This document shows, piece after piece, positions 1 through 11,605 of a DNA stretch of 64,000 bases. The first letter of the stretch is position 1, and each line of letters opens with the position of its first letter. The notes below the pieces were generated by a model, which made no database searches, had not been told where the DNA came from, and worked only from the letters and a program-made list of their open reading frames with translations. This stretch comes from Lunularia cruciata (lineage: Eukaryota > Streptophyta > Marchantiopsida > Lunulariales > Lunulariaceae): contig OX419756.1 of assembly GCA_948567375.1 (NCBI GenBank), positions 8,313,001-8,377,000 of the forward strand, written 5' to 3'. The translations under genes were made by a program, and so were the position numbers.

Positions 1-552
1 TGATCAGGTGATAGTAGCGGATGTCGTGGTCACGGACACTACGCGAGATACAGTTTTGGAGGGAGTGATTACCCATCCCCCTGGATGGGCGGTGAGTGCA
101 GCAGCAGGTCGCAAGGTCTCCAAGTATAGGGGCATGCAGCGGGGTCACCTCTTTGTTCCTCTAGCCTTGGAGTTATATGGAGCTATGGACACGTCATTTG
201 ACACATTTGTCAGGGAGTGCGCGAGAGCTTATCATGTTAGGCGTCAGGGGGTACCACTCTCACTCTCATACTTTGTAGCTTACTTTAGACAGCGTGTGTC
301 CATTGCTCTATAGAGGGCAGTGGCTGGTGCAATCCATAGGAGAGCAATCACATTAGGTGATGTTTCTTCGGATGTTCCAGTTGTGTGTAGACCATACGAC
401 TTGCATAGCTCGGATATCTTAGGTGCGGTAGGGCAGATTTCTCATACAGACTCTATTGGTGCTTAGCCCCATGTTACCTTTTTTGTCTCTCCCTTGTATG
501 GCTTGATGGGGTCTTCCCATCCTTCATTTTTCCTACGCGGTCGGCTTTTTTC
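1..552 (+). mobile_element. 5'-truncated RLE-type non-LTR retroelement copy (C-terminal domain plus 3' tail)
   Basis: This is the downstream part of the retroelement family described at 41067-42654, cut by the window start. The open frame from about position 8 to 313 matches the C-terminal part of that copy almost residue for residue, including the GVITHPPGW, AAAGRKVSKYRGMQ and GHLFVPLALELYGAMD stretches. In other copies the frame continues past the TAG at 311-313, where they read CAA or CAG. The stop here is therefore probably a C-to-T nonsense change, and the original frame would end at the TAG at 464-466. The short 3' tail follows, with a stem-loop around that stop (458-470) and a second one, GATGGG/CCCATC, at 505-521. 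It ends in a T-rich stretch near 552 with no poly-A. Non-LTR family membership is inferred from the other copies. Confidence 0.75.
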
Positions 553-3500
553 TTCTTCCTCATTCATTCTACTGTCGTGGTTTTCCGTAGCGGCTGCACT
601 AAGGGGTGAACGTTTCGTCGAGGATCTGTTCATTAGAGGGTTTCAAAAACCCCTTCTCGGGAAGGTCTACGGGAGCTCTCGTAAACTATTACCGGGTGTG
701 GGAGAAGGATCCATTAGCTTTATGAGAGAATTGCCAATAGCTTCCTGAAATATGACGGGCCATGAAAAACATGAACAGTAAAATTTTACGGGGTCCATCA
801 AATTTTAATTACCAAAAAATGATCCAAAAGAACCATTTGAAACTTTAAATTTTTATGGTAAAATCCATGAGTGTTTTTGTTTTGCTTTAGAGCTAGAGCT
901 CCATCAATAAACTTACGGAAATGTTCAATTCCAGTAAAGTTGATTCTTGAAACCCCATATTGTGCCGCAAATATAAGTTAATGTGCACCTACTATAATAT
1001 CCTGCCCGGAAAGGGGTATATAGTACCTCCGCCCCCAACCTACTTCACACGAGATCAGCTTGATGCTGATTAAAACTACGTAAAACTGTAAAAAGTGAAC
1101 AACTCTTAACATCCAATCCAATTGCCAGGCAAATAATCTCCTAATTGTCAAGACAACCTGAGCCTTTGAAGTGAAAAAAGGCTATGAGCTGTGAGGTTCC
1201 CAAGGCATACGGGGTAAAGAAGCGAGGCCGAGTAAAAATGTAAAAATTGAACAAAGGAAGTTTCTCAATATCTCGTTCGATTTCTTCTCTCCAAGGCACA
1301 AAACTTAAAGAGCTCCCGAGAATACTTGAGCTAGCACTGAGTACTGTGAAACGGCGTCTTGGACCCTCTGCACATCGAAAGAGGAGCTTGCAATGAAGGC
1401 CACTTCCCATCCATTCCCTGCATGCGATATGGTCATTAAATTTAATTCCGTTACTTGATTAGTTATTGAAAGTCTTGCATATCACTTTGGAATTTTATTC
1501 CTATCCTTGAAGCATCAGTAGATTCAAATATACACCATTTTCAAATATTTTCTGTGAGCTCGTGATTTCCCCGCGCCTTGCATGCACAACATTCTATACT
1601 ATTATCTACTTTGTATTATTAAATTCAAGAAAGTTTCAAGCAAGAATCAATGAGGATATACACACTCTTCATGGAGCTAGGATCCTATTTGTGGAGTGAA
1701 AGCCTCTGGAACTTGGCTCTATGCCTTCCCTTTGAAAGAGTATTTCTGCTTGACATTTGAAGAGTTTTTCATTATACTTTGCTTGTATTTGGATCTCCCT
1801 CGTTTGGCCTTGCTAGGGCTTCTAGACAGATGGACATGTGGTTTCACATATGATACATAAGATTTACTTATTTTAAAGTTTGCTATAGATGGAAAGCACA
1901 CCAGAGTTCATGATATCATCTGTGATACTATAGCTCAACTCCTTTGAGGTACACAATACACCGGACAGATCGGGCAGTTGTTAGATCTACCAAGACCACT
2001 TCCACACAAGTGAGAGCAGATATCATCGCATTCACATATAGTCGGTGTACTTTGTTTAATGTGGTGATTGCAAACCCTTATGAACAGAGATACTAGCACT
2101 AGCTAGCATTCAAGCAGAGCACCAGTGACCATCACAACATGGGAAAGGAGGATCATTGTATATCACGACTCGTGTTAGATACCTTTGTTCTTCAAGTTGA
2201 GAAGAGTTTTGGGCATCTTCACACCACTTTGAAGGATTACTTAGGACTAGATTTCTTGCAATGGAGATGGGCTATGGCTATTTCCCAAGCCACGTTCAAC
2301 TCTTACTTTCAACTAGGAGTTTTAGTCACATACCGTATAAGAGTGCCTATCAAGTCTAAAGCACTCTCTTCTCACTTCCAAGATATACCTTTAGAATTAG
2401 AGGACCTTTACCAACTCTAATTATACCAACAACCAGTACTTATTGCAACAAATCAACATTTGCATGGATGCTTGTCTCCATCTTTTCCCCGCTCTCCTTC
2501 ATACTTTAGAATGCATCATCGGGTAACTTTGCTATGTTTGGCTTGCTTTATGTACTAATCTATATTTCCGTTCAGGTATTTAACAAGGTATTGCTCGAGT
2601 CCTTCCCCAATTTCCTACTCATTATTATGCATTCTTCCTTTGCTCGGGATTACTTTGCAGTTTGATTTATTCTGCTTATTCCTATTCCTTCTCTTTAGAT
2701 GACCCTTTCCTTCCTATCTCCACAAATTCATGATAGACTTCATAGTAGTTCCCTACTTGACCTTCCTGGTTCCTGAATAAGTTTCAGCTTGTTCTTTACT
2801 CCGCTTCGATATTGCTTTGAGTAGCACATTGGGATTTGACAAAGTTTGCCTTTTTGCACTCATGAGCATTCAAACAGATACGTGGTGGTACAAGGGGTAT
2901 TGACATTCACTTGGGCATTGTGTTAGGCACTAATGAAATCATAAATGCTTTCATGGAGGTTTATTATGGTTACCTTTTACCTTCTTCGGTTGTTTAGCAT
3001 TTCATAATGCATATCACGATATACCCTATCCAATCCTAATACCCTAACACTTCGCTCTCCATCCCCTTCTTTGGACGGTTCCTACTCTCACCCTGTCGTC
3101 TTGTACGTTACTCGATGTATAATATTTTTAACATAGCTGTTATCGTTTACACGTTGCTTATTAGTTCTATACATGTATTGCTCTCGGTATGTTATTATTA
3201 TGCATTTGCTTTAATTGACATTCGATTCGTTATATTCACTTAATCTCTTTTACAGATTTAATACTCAAACTGTAGTTCTAATTGTTGCTTTTCTAGCCTC
3301 CCCCTTGCACAAGCTTGAGAGTCTCCCCCATGTGCTAGCCTAAGAGTATGGTTTTGTTTTAGTTTTTAGGCCCTTGTTTTCATTGGGCTCCCTAAGCGCG
3401 TAGGATAACTAGAAGGAGAAGAATATCTCACCAAGCCGAACAAAGATAAAACGCTAGAGGTAAATGGGACTAAGCTCTATTTTAAATATGGAGTTCAAAA

Positions 3501-4792
3501 ATCATATTGTTTTACAATTATTTAATTATCTAAAGAAATATTATTTGTTTTTATAACCTTCTATAGATTTCATGAATTAGTATCTATGATTGTGATCGCA
3601 TTACATGTTCCGATAAGCGGCTACCCTCTCGCAAGTCTGCTCAGACGACAGCGATCATTCCAATGGTACTGTCTATTACCAAGAAACCTAAAACGAGATC
3701 CTTTCGTAGCTAAAATAAGATTGCAATAGATTTGTAGTCTGTCACCATCTCTTCTTGTGCAAAACTCTGCTGCTGCAGTTGAATTCCGGGGTTGTATGAG
3801 GACTCTGCTGACAGGGACCTTGAGACGCGGTTTGACGTGATCTTTCGCCCTATTGTCAAACTTGTGGTTGATGTGCAGTTGGGTGCATGCGTCAAGCTTG
3901 ACAGAGAGGGGGCTAGTCAATTGAACTTAACTGAGGGCTAGTTGTGTCTGAGTAGTGCTAGATACGCGATTAGTGAGTTAGTTACCTCATGTAGCGTCGA
4001 GAATCGCAACGTATAAGTCTGCCTTACTGCAATCTTCCATGTTGGGCATTTGACTACACAACAATTTAGTGCACCTCAGTTGTTAATTATTCGTGCAAGA
4101 AATTGTTCTTTTAGATCGGTAGAATTTTGCAGATTGATTTGTTTGCTTGTAGCTCCTAATCTGCGTACTTCTCTATACATAGCTTCGAACTTTTTCTAGC
4201 TTCCAGTAGATTGGTTCGACTGTCAGAGGTTACTGCTTCTCATTCTGCTCTCAACAGATTCCTTCGAGTTCCAGACAAGTGTAAAAAGCACACATCAATT
4301 AATCCCTTGTTTCTTCATCGAATAGTGATTCGAGACGAAAGCAACAGATTCGCTTTACTTTCAAACAGATAAAACCCATCGCAAATCTTCAGATACAGAT
4401 GTGTTTATTCGAAGTCAAGTATGTTCACATCTAGTATATACTGTCGTTTCCGGGTCTGTCTTCCTGATGATGGTTGTGCACGTCTGAGATCTGCTACTCA
4501 CCGATTTCCTCCATGTTCGTAAGGTTGTCTTGCTCCATAATACGGCAATTCCAACTTGCGGCTAGATGTAGTGATTCTCCTGAGAGTGGTTCTCGTTCAA
4601 TCCTATTAACTGTACTTGGTGAAGCTGACTGCAGATAGCCTTTAAACTCACCGTTCATGAACATTGGTGAATTGGAAGGTGGCCTCACAATCTTCCAATT
4701 TTGCCTGTGCATTGAAGCTTGTAGATTAAATCTGATTTGAAAAACACTAGAATCAACAACAACAATCTTAAGGGGAAAGAACGTCTTCCACG
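553..4792. other. Intergenic stretch, no supported gene
   Basis: Only short open frames occur, and none resembles a protein family I recognise. The longest candidates (93 aa at 2139-2420 on plus, 99 aa at 3621-3920 on minus) show no motif. The composition is AT-rich without clear tandem repeats, and no transposon ends were seen. Confidence 0.5.
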
Positions 4793-5300
4793 ATGAGATA
4801 TATGATTGGGAAACCGTCCGAATATCTCACTGTTAGTGGTTCGGGTATCGAGGACATCAAGCTCGTCAAGAAAGGCTGGATATGGCCTATGCAATCTGCT
4901 CGTACATTCGACATAATCCCTATGAATTACTCGTTCGACGTCCAAGCCATGAGTATAGAGAAGTTTCCGTTCACCTTACCCGCGGTTTCCACAACTGGTC
5001 CCCGAGATGACAAGGATTCTCTATCATGTGACGTGAAGCTCATTGCTTCTCACGACATGTCCAGTAGCCATGTCACGGATTTAATCAAGGGTATCGTTGA
5101 GGGAGAAGCTCGTTCCCTTGCAGCGGGCATGTCCATGGAAGAGGTATTTAAGGGTTCAAAGCCATTCAAAGCAAGAGGTATTCTGCAAAGTGCAGCAGCT
5201 CAACCAATTCGGACTATCATATTCCGACGGTAAAGATCGGACGATAATGATGATTCGGCGGTAAAGATCTGGTTGCTCAGAGTTCAACTCCCCTGTCTAG
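4793..5300 (+). pseudogene. Flotillin-like protein fragment (SPFH domain), frameshifted and truncated
   Basis: Flotillin-like proteins of plants are membrane-microdomain scaffolds of about 470 residues with an N-terminal SPFH domain. The reading frame from the ATG at 4793 has the order typical of that domain: KPSEYLTVSGSGIEDIKL, then FDVQAMSIEKFPFTLPAV, then HVTDLIKGIVEGEARSLAAG and MSMEEVFKGSKPFK. Just after the last motif, near 5171, the flotillin reading moves to another frame and continues as KQEVFCKVQQLNQFGLSY before it is lost. One inserted base therefore breaks the gene, and the rest of the SPFH domain and the coiled-coil half are missing. The SRA pseudogene follows directly. The family call is strong, and the loss of function is read straight from the frame change and truncation. 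Confidence 0.85.
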
Positions 5301-5531
5301 CATGTCCACTACCCTTACTACAACTCGGAACAATTTCCAAGGTGGTGCCAAAATTGCGAATGCACGTGAAGGCAAAGGTATTCGTAGTTCTAGACCCTTT
5401 ACGGAGTTGCAACTGAAGAAAGCGCTTGCTGTCGCTATTCTCCAAGATCAGGGCAAGAAGGACGTGATGAAGCAACACTTCCCTGGACCTGTTGTGTCGA
5501 TGGAGAGTCCGCCACAGAAACTGGAAGGTCA

Positions 5532-6329
5532 GTGGCAAGTGTAGAGGTCAGATTGTCCACGATTGAAAAGGAAATTATCCAAAAAAGTGTTTATGCTTCA
5601 GGGACAGGTGAATTCTCTGCTACCATTTTCAGGAAGAATGTCTGGGAAATTGAGAATGCATTCAAAAGCCCAATATGGACTGCTGGAGATCAGAGAGTAA
5701 GAGTGAAGCTTCGTGTCGAGCAATATCGTGTCCTCCAACAGCTGTTCAAAGATAAAGGTAAGAGAAGTACGAGGAGTGATCAATCGGTTTATAGTTACTT
5801 GAAGTCCAGGGCCTACGTTTTAAATGGAGACGCTGGTGCAACCGGAAATATACCGAGAGTGGAGGTTGGAGACTGCTTTCGCTGGAGAGAAGAGCTGATC
5901 CTCTTGAATATCGATCGTCCCTTTCAGCGTACAATTGCTGTGTATAAGAAAGAGATTAATATAAGGACGGACAGCAAGTTTGTGTGTCTGTAGCTGGGAG
6001 TATCATAGACACAGGAGGTTACAAGGACAACGAAGGTGAAGGAGATGCACTGATTTACACACGTGTAGGAGGGACCGCGAGCAATTTGTCGCTCAAGATT
6101 GACTGCCCAAGTAAAAGTGGATCTCAGAAAAAGAAGCATGGTGGGCGGAAATCTAGCAACGGAGAACACTTGCGACCTTCACATCCCAGTTAGAGGGCAA
6201 ACATGGTTAAGCGGGAAGCATCCATTGTACTTCTATGTTGGCCTCTACATGGTGAGAAACTACTATGAGGACACAGGTCTTACTCTCCTCAGACCGGAAG
6301 GTCAAAGAGAAGTACGGTTGCCATTCTAA
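5532..6329 (+). pseudogene. SRA (YDG) domain protein, SUVH-like, broken by frameshifts
   Basis: SRA domains bind methylated cytosine, and in SUVH proteins they guide histone H3K9 methylation. Three successive frames together give most of an SRA domain. The first (to about 5990) carries VRVKLRVEQYRVLQQL and the entry motif VEVGDCFRWREELILLNI. The second (5984-6140) carries DTGGYKDNEGEGDALIY. The third (to 6329) carries GGNLATENTCDLHIPVRG, YVGLYMVRNYYED and a C-terminal remnant of the LVRQxGQP motif. Each block aligns with the intact minus-strand gene at 7987-9660, so the two are inverted paralogues about 2 kb apart. Two frame changes and the absence of a clear ATG make it a pseudogene. A separate 80-aa frame upstream (5302-5544) was not recognised. 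No SET domain follows. Confidence 0.85.
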
Positions 6330-7986
6330 GGTGGAAAAAATGCATTAGAGTTATTAACCAGCTCAGGAAGTTCTTTAGTTCAGGTTTCAATTCCAAGTTG
6401 CAATCCCAGTAAATATATCTCTTATTGCCCTTTACGTAGGCACTCAGGCGCGGTGCAGGATCTAAGCATTTGGATAGCAGATGCAGGAGAAAATGAAACA
6501 CTTTGGATGAATTCCATGTAATAGGACTAAATAGCTCAGTCAATTTTAATCTAAGAACAATCACGTTACAGTTTAGATGAACTCTATCTGCTAGGTCTAA
6601 ACATCTCAGTCGACTTCAAACTAAGAATAATCATGAGCTCCATTCGATCTAATAAACTAATCTGAAAATGCACATGCATAAGCTACATTCAATCTCTTCG
6701 AGTTCCAAGATGGGTGAAGAACTGACCTTCGACGATGATTGAAAATTGACACGTCGTATTGTATCAACATTTACAGGAGTTCATCGGTACATTACCTTGC
6801 TAAAGAGTCTCAAAGAGACCATACGTAACGAAAGTGTAGATCAATTAACCGATCGAAGCATTCATCAAACACTGAACGCAGTGCTAGTCATGAGGAGTGA
6901 TCGAATGAGGCAACGACCGGCAGGAACAAAACGACGAACACCTCTAGATCTAGCTGCATTGGAGATTCTGTAACTTTATTCTCGTCAGATTTGAAGGTCC
7001 ACGAGGGGTGCGATTGCTGTTCTGAGGGTAAAATCTTCTAAGGAACATCAGATCCTTCTAATCGGAATACTCCTTGAAAGTTTAAACTTAACTGAGAAAA
7101 GTCTTTCAATTCCAAATAAGTTTAGTTCCTATTAATAGGTGCAGCCTCTAACTTAGGTGCACGATTTAACCATTTGGAGATGATATTCAGGGGATTTGAA
7201 ATCGTTTACATCCATTCCATGTACTAGATCTAGACCAGCTCGAGCTCAGTCCGCATCTTACATTATCATTTCAATGGTGCCACGAGCACCATTGAAATAT
7301 AATACCTTGCTAGAATGTGATCATATACATGCATTTGCTGCGTACAATTCCATATCTAGCGACTGTGTATTGAGAACTGGTCACCATGAACGCTATACTT
7401 CTGCGATCAATATTATATTGCTACTGTACATCAGCTTGCCAAATGAATTTCAGAGAACATATCTCAAAGTGATTTAAACTGTTATCCGAACCCTTCATAG
7501 TACACACACACACACAGTACATACAGTACAGAGTAAGATATGATCGAAATCATAATTGATAGAAGATTTTATACTCAACAAGGTAACGGTGACTCTGGAA
7601 TCCAGAATGAGACACACGACTAGAAGGACCAAAGAAATGATGAAGGCTTCTACTACCTAGTGGTTCGAGGCCAACTGGGGCAGCTAGATCAGTATTATTT
7701 GGAAATAAAACGACTTTAATGGCAATACTTGAGGTGCGAAAAATCACTAAAAACCTGCCAGGAGAAATGTAAGCCGTCACAAGAGAAAACTGGGTACAGA
7801 AGCGTCACTAATATCACAATGTCATGCTAGCACTGATCTAGTAAGATGGAGGCTAAACAAATCAGCTGTACAGAACGAAATTTGATTGCCCGAACGGATG
7901 CATTGATTCTGGCAAAAATCGAATGGATGACTGGTTGAGTATATTTAAATTTAAGAGCAATGCTTTCTAGATCTAAATTCTTTACC
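6330..7986. other. Spacer between the inverted SRA copies
   Basis: No coding region is supported. A short (CA)n tract lies at about 7502-7515. The region contains several short A/T-rich runs and open frames of 60-93 codons without recognisable motifs. Confidence 0.5.
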
Positions 7987-9660
7987 CTATCGCGCTGGAA
8001 GTCGGTAATCTGGTTGTCCTCTTTGTCTCACCAACTTGAACTTCCAAACGCTGGTTCCAGATGCTCCCTTTGTTTCGAAATAACCGGTGATATCATACAA
8101 GCCGCGATAACAGTAGATCTTGGACCCTTGCTTGCCTTCACCTTGTATAACCCGGACCGGTATTCCAAGATCATGAGAGTTTTTTAGTGCCAAGTTGCCA
8201 CGAATCAACTCTTGGCCGTCTTCTTCGACAGGGCCAGCAACTTGCCCTGGAACAATCTTCACGTGCGTACGATTGGACATCCCACCTTGACCTGCGTACA
8301 TAACGATATCGCCTCCTTCTTCGTTATCCTTGTAGCCACCTGAATTGACTACGCTGACAGCAACGGAGAGTGGATAACCAAATTCATCCAGATACACACT
8401 TTTTGATTCGGGAATGTAATCAATTCCTGCTTGGATTCTACGATGTAGAGCCAAGAGGAGAAGTTCTGCGCGGTAGGTGAAACAATCTCCAACTCTCACT
8501 CCAGGAACTTCTCCAACAAGACTGTAACCATCATTGAAACTGTACCTCCTTTCTCTCAAGTATTGCCCCGCTTTCAAATCAGGTCTCATACCCCCTCCGA
8601 TATTTCCTCCCTTCCCGAGGAGTACATCACCTGTCCGAGATTGATCTTCATAAGAGAAAGCCTTCACACAGTTAGCATACTGACATCGTATAGTCTTCAC
8701 CCTGACCCGATCGTCAAAGCATTTCCATTCTGGTCCTTGGAAATGCTCATCAACGCGCTTTAACACCTCCTTCACTGATGGACCTGAATCTGGAGGCGGC
8801 GGAGAAAGTACTGCAGACACGGCCACCTTGTAAGAATGACGTTTGCTTGACGGGGCCTCAAATTTACCCGCTGAATATCTTCCCCTGTAAGATAGTTCAC
8901 CACTCGACGAGGAATCGGGCTTACACGGTGAATACCCCTTACCGAGCTGCTGGACGGTATCATTCCCCCGTGCATCTGGAGCGGGAGACGATCTATATTT
9001 ACCGTATTTTCCAGATTTGATGTACTTCCTCTTCACACGGGGTGGAGTATAAGCATCTGAAGCTGCTGCTACTGCTTTCCCGTTGTCATGTTCCTCTGAA
9101 ATTTCACATGGACGATCACCACGCACCTTCTCCTTCTTGGCATTATTGAGCATAGTCAGCAACTCCTGCTCTTCCCCATACAGATTGGGAGTGTCGTCAT
9201 CATCTTCACCTTCAGAGGTCGAAGAAATCCAACTTACTTCTTTCTTGATTGAGGCATGTACAGGTCTTGGTTCCGCATTTCCAAGATCACATCTCGTGAT
9301 CAGTGTCAGCCTTCTATTATGTTCAGACTTAGGGATAAAGTCCCTGCAAGCGATCCTGGTCGGTAGGTCCTCCCATTCCCGGGTACTCGAGGACTGACCG
9401 GGGTCGACGGTCCTGGGCAAGTCGTCCAGTTTCCGAACTCTCGGGACATCGTCCAACAACTTTCTGCTCCGTATGGAACTCCGAAGTTCCTTGCCATGTT
9501 CAGCAATGTCCAAGCCTTCTGTATCAGGCGGGAGACGAGGTCTTGGCCCGTAATCTTCTGGCTCTCTTTTAGAGCAGTCCACAAATTGCATGTATAAGTC
9601 GTCATATTGTCTCCTCATTCTTTTCAACTGTAGGTTTGGTGTTGTCCTAGCACTAGTCAT
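7987..9660 (-). CDS. SRA-domain-only protein (SUVH-like, no SET domain)
   Basis: This single-exon gene encodes 557 aa starting at the ATG at 9660; the upstream in-frame GTG is not needed. The SRA (SET and RING associated) domain recognises methylated DNA, and in plant SUVH proteins it directs the fused SET domain to H3K9. Residues 1-290 are low-complexity and charged, probably disordered, with acidic (EGEDDDD) and basic (RVKRKYIKSGKYGKY) patches. Residues about 290-380 resemble the linker helices before SUVH SRA domains. The SRA domain runs from about 384 to 552: GEVPGVRVGDCFTYRAELLL, SGGYKDNEEGGDIVMYAGQG, ELIRGNLALKNS, IYCYRGLYDI and the final WKFKLVRQRGQP. The stop follows nine codons after that, so pre-SET and SET are absent. 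It may be a methyl-DNA reader, an inactive relic like short SUVH paralogues, or a retrogene. The domain call is firm and the function is inferred. Confidence 0.92.
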   Translation of the reverse strand: MTSARTTPNLQLKRMRRQYDDLYMQFVDCSKREPEDYGPRPRLPPDTEGLDIAEHGKELRSSIRSRKLLDDVPRVRKLDDLPRTVDPGQSSSTREWEDLPTRIACRDFIPKSEHNRRLTLITRCDLGNAEPRPVHASIKKEVSWISSTSEGEDDDDTPNLYGEEQELLTMLNNAKKEKVRGDRPCEISEEHDNGKAVAAASDAYTPPRVKRKYIKSGKYGKYRSSPAPDARGNDTVQQLGKGYSPCKPDSSSSGELSYRGRYSAGKFEAPSSKRHSYKVAVSAVLSPPPPDSGPSVKEVLKRVDEHFQGPEWKCFDDRVRVKTIRCQYANCVKAFSYEDQSRTGDVLLGKGGNIGGGMRPDLKAGQYLRERRYSFNDGYSLVGEVPGVRVGDCFTYRAELLLLALHRRIQAGIDYIPESKSVYLDEFGYPLSVAVSVVNSGGYKDNEEGGDIVMYAGQGGMSNRTHVKIVPGQVAGPVEEDGQELIRGNLALKNSHDLGIPVRVIQGEGKQGSKIYCYRGLYDITGYFETKGASGTSVWKFKLVRQRGQPDYRLPAR

Positions 9661-10870
9661 AGTTGTCACCGACGACCGATCCGAAACAAGTGGAATACTA
9701 AACTCTCAGAGTCTGCATAAAGCGCGGCACTCCTCCAGATCTTTCAGTAAATGAGAGAGCACTTCGTCTCTAAATAGTAACAAACGAGGAGCACTTAGTA
9801 TCGTTTCGATATCTCCTCAATGCAGATGCAAATGCTTATAAACAGGCAGATCGCTGAGTCATCTCCTATCACCACAAGAACTCTTCACACTAAAGCTCCA
9901 ACGCAAGCAGCTGGCAGGCCTCCAGATTGGCCTTTGAGCTCGTTATCTCACCAACGCAAAGCAACCTTATATCTAAAAAGCGAGCTCCTCATCAACCAGC
10001 GAACTGTGGGAATTCGCCCATGCACTCGTTCTTTTCCACCACTGCAAAGTAAGAAGATACTCCTCTCGCGACAACTTCTGCAGAAAATACTCGCGAGCAG
10101 GTACGGAGGAAGGGACAGCTCCTACCGAGAAGGGCTCCTCATCAAGAAACAGCATGCCTCTATATTCGGCCGTGCAAACAACCCTTACTTCTCTCGAGAT
10201 AACCAATGCTAACCGCGAACAATACTAGTAATTAGCAGGAATGGCGAGCTCCTCAAAAGATTAGCTCCCCATCAAGCAAGGGCATGTATCCAAATGTGCC
10301 GATATAAATAAGTACTCATTTTTAGAGAGAACCATTGTGACTGCAAACCTCAAACCAAGTAATTGTAAGCCAAGTTAGCCAGGTGACAGGAAGTAAGCAG
10401 GGAAAGCAAGTTCCTCACTGAAAATCGTACTCATCAATTGCAATTAAGTAAGCAAGCAGGAAGAGCTACCTTCTCTCAAGAAGAGCTCCTCATGCACCAT
10501 GCGAACGGAGACCCCAAGTTCGCGTACTGACACAATTACTCCTTCTCTCACTAGAACTACCCTATACCTCGAGACCCTGCAAATTTCAAACTAAGTACTC
10601 GTATGAGGAAGAGCGACCTCCTCAAAACAAGAGCTCCCATGAATTCGCTCTTGAAACCATTCTCCTGCTCCCCGGAGAACCATTGCAAACGGCTACGCAA
10701 GACAAGCACTTCCTCCACTACTCCTAAGCAAGAAAGCAAGCTCTTCGCACCTCATCAAGCAACGGCAGATATCCAACAGGGATCCAACGGCAGAGATCCA
10801 AATTCGCCCACGCAAACAAGTACTCTTTTATCTGAGAACCGATGCAACCACTAGTAAGCATACCTTCAAA
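9661..10870. repeat. Degenerate repeat-rich region with recurring GAGCTCCTCATCAA-like motif
   Basis: Upstream of the SRA gene, variants of the motif GAGCTCCTCATCAA recur at irregular spacing (near 9980, 10130, 10240, 10480 and 10630, and again near 10750). They are often followed by an AATTCGCCCAYGCA-like block and then by AAGTACTC and GAGAACC. The blocks at 10267-10330 and 10777-10840 align with each other. I read this as an old, strongly diverged repeat array. The open frames of 77 to 130 codons inside it are probably chance. Promoter function for the SRA gene is possible but not shown. Confidence 0.4.
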
Positions 10871-10933
10871 TTTACTCACTGCAAATAAATACTCAAGAAA
10901 ACCACTATTATCCTCGAGGACTATGCTCGCTTC

Positions 10934-11065
10934 GCAGACTTGGTGACAATGGGGTAATGCTAACTTTTTAACACTAGAATGGCTCGTTGTACGAAGTTTG
11001 CAGGCTTGGGGAGCACGGAATAATGCTGACCTGAAAACTCGAATGGCTCTTTGTATGGAGTTTAC
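10934..11065. repeat. Two-unit tandem repeat, period about 66 bp
   Basis: A block starting GCAGACTTGG (10934) is repeated in diverged form from GCAGGCTTGG (11000). Both units carry GGRRTAATGCT and a closing AATGGCTCKTTGTA motif in the same order. Confidence 0.6.
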
Positions 11066-11547
11066 ACTGCTATAGTGCACGCTCTGCGGCTTCTGCTGGA
11101 AAGGAGTGGGAGGAGAAGCTATTGCTGGTCTCAGCCGACGAAAATGAGTCTGTACGACTTTGATAAGATTCTTTGTGCGTGGAAAGCTACGGCTGGCCTG
11201 TCCTACGGAAGTGCTTGTATGTGAAGTTAGCAGTTTACAATAGTGTGTCCATACGTGTTACTTTGATAGTATTCATCATGTTATCCTAGCTGCTGTTCTG
11301 GAGTACGAAGAAAGGCAGCCAGGAAACTACTCATTACTACTAAAATCGAGCTCGAAGTGCATCTTGTTCAAAACTGACAATGCTCAACTCTTAAGCTCTT
11401 AAACTTGCTGTTGCTCTAGGAAAAGGGCAAGAAAGCTCACACATATCTAGTGGCAGACGTTCACCACCTCGAGCCCGCCTTATTATTCTCGAGTAACGTT
11501 TGGGATGGAGAATCAAGGATATCGTTTACCACTTTCATGATAGGGAG

Positions 11548-11605
11548 TCTTCATGATGGGTCTTCTCATACTTCTCGTTGTCCTATGCGTGTTGACTTCT
11601 CTCTT
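11548..11605 (+). mobile_element. Solitary diverged 3' tail of the RLE-type retroelement
   Basis: The segment reads TTCATGATGGGTCTTCTCAT, followed by a CTTCTCGTTGTCCTATGCG block. It matches, with substitutions, the tail found at 27600-27645 and the consensus tail at 505-545. Only the tail portion is recognisable and no flanking target duplication is visible. Confidence 0.45.

Noticed and set aside
9820-10212. 130-codon plus-strand frame upstream of the SRA gene
   Set aside because: It lies in the degenerate repeat region and reads repeated motifs with no conserved protein pattern.
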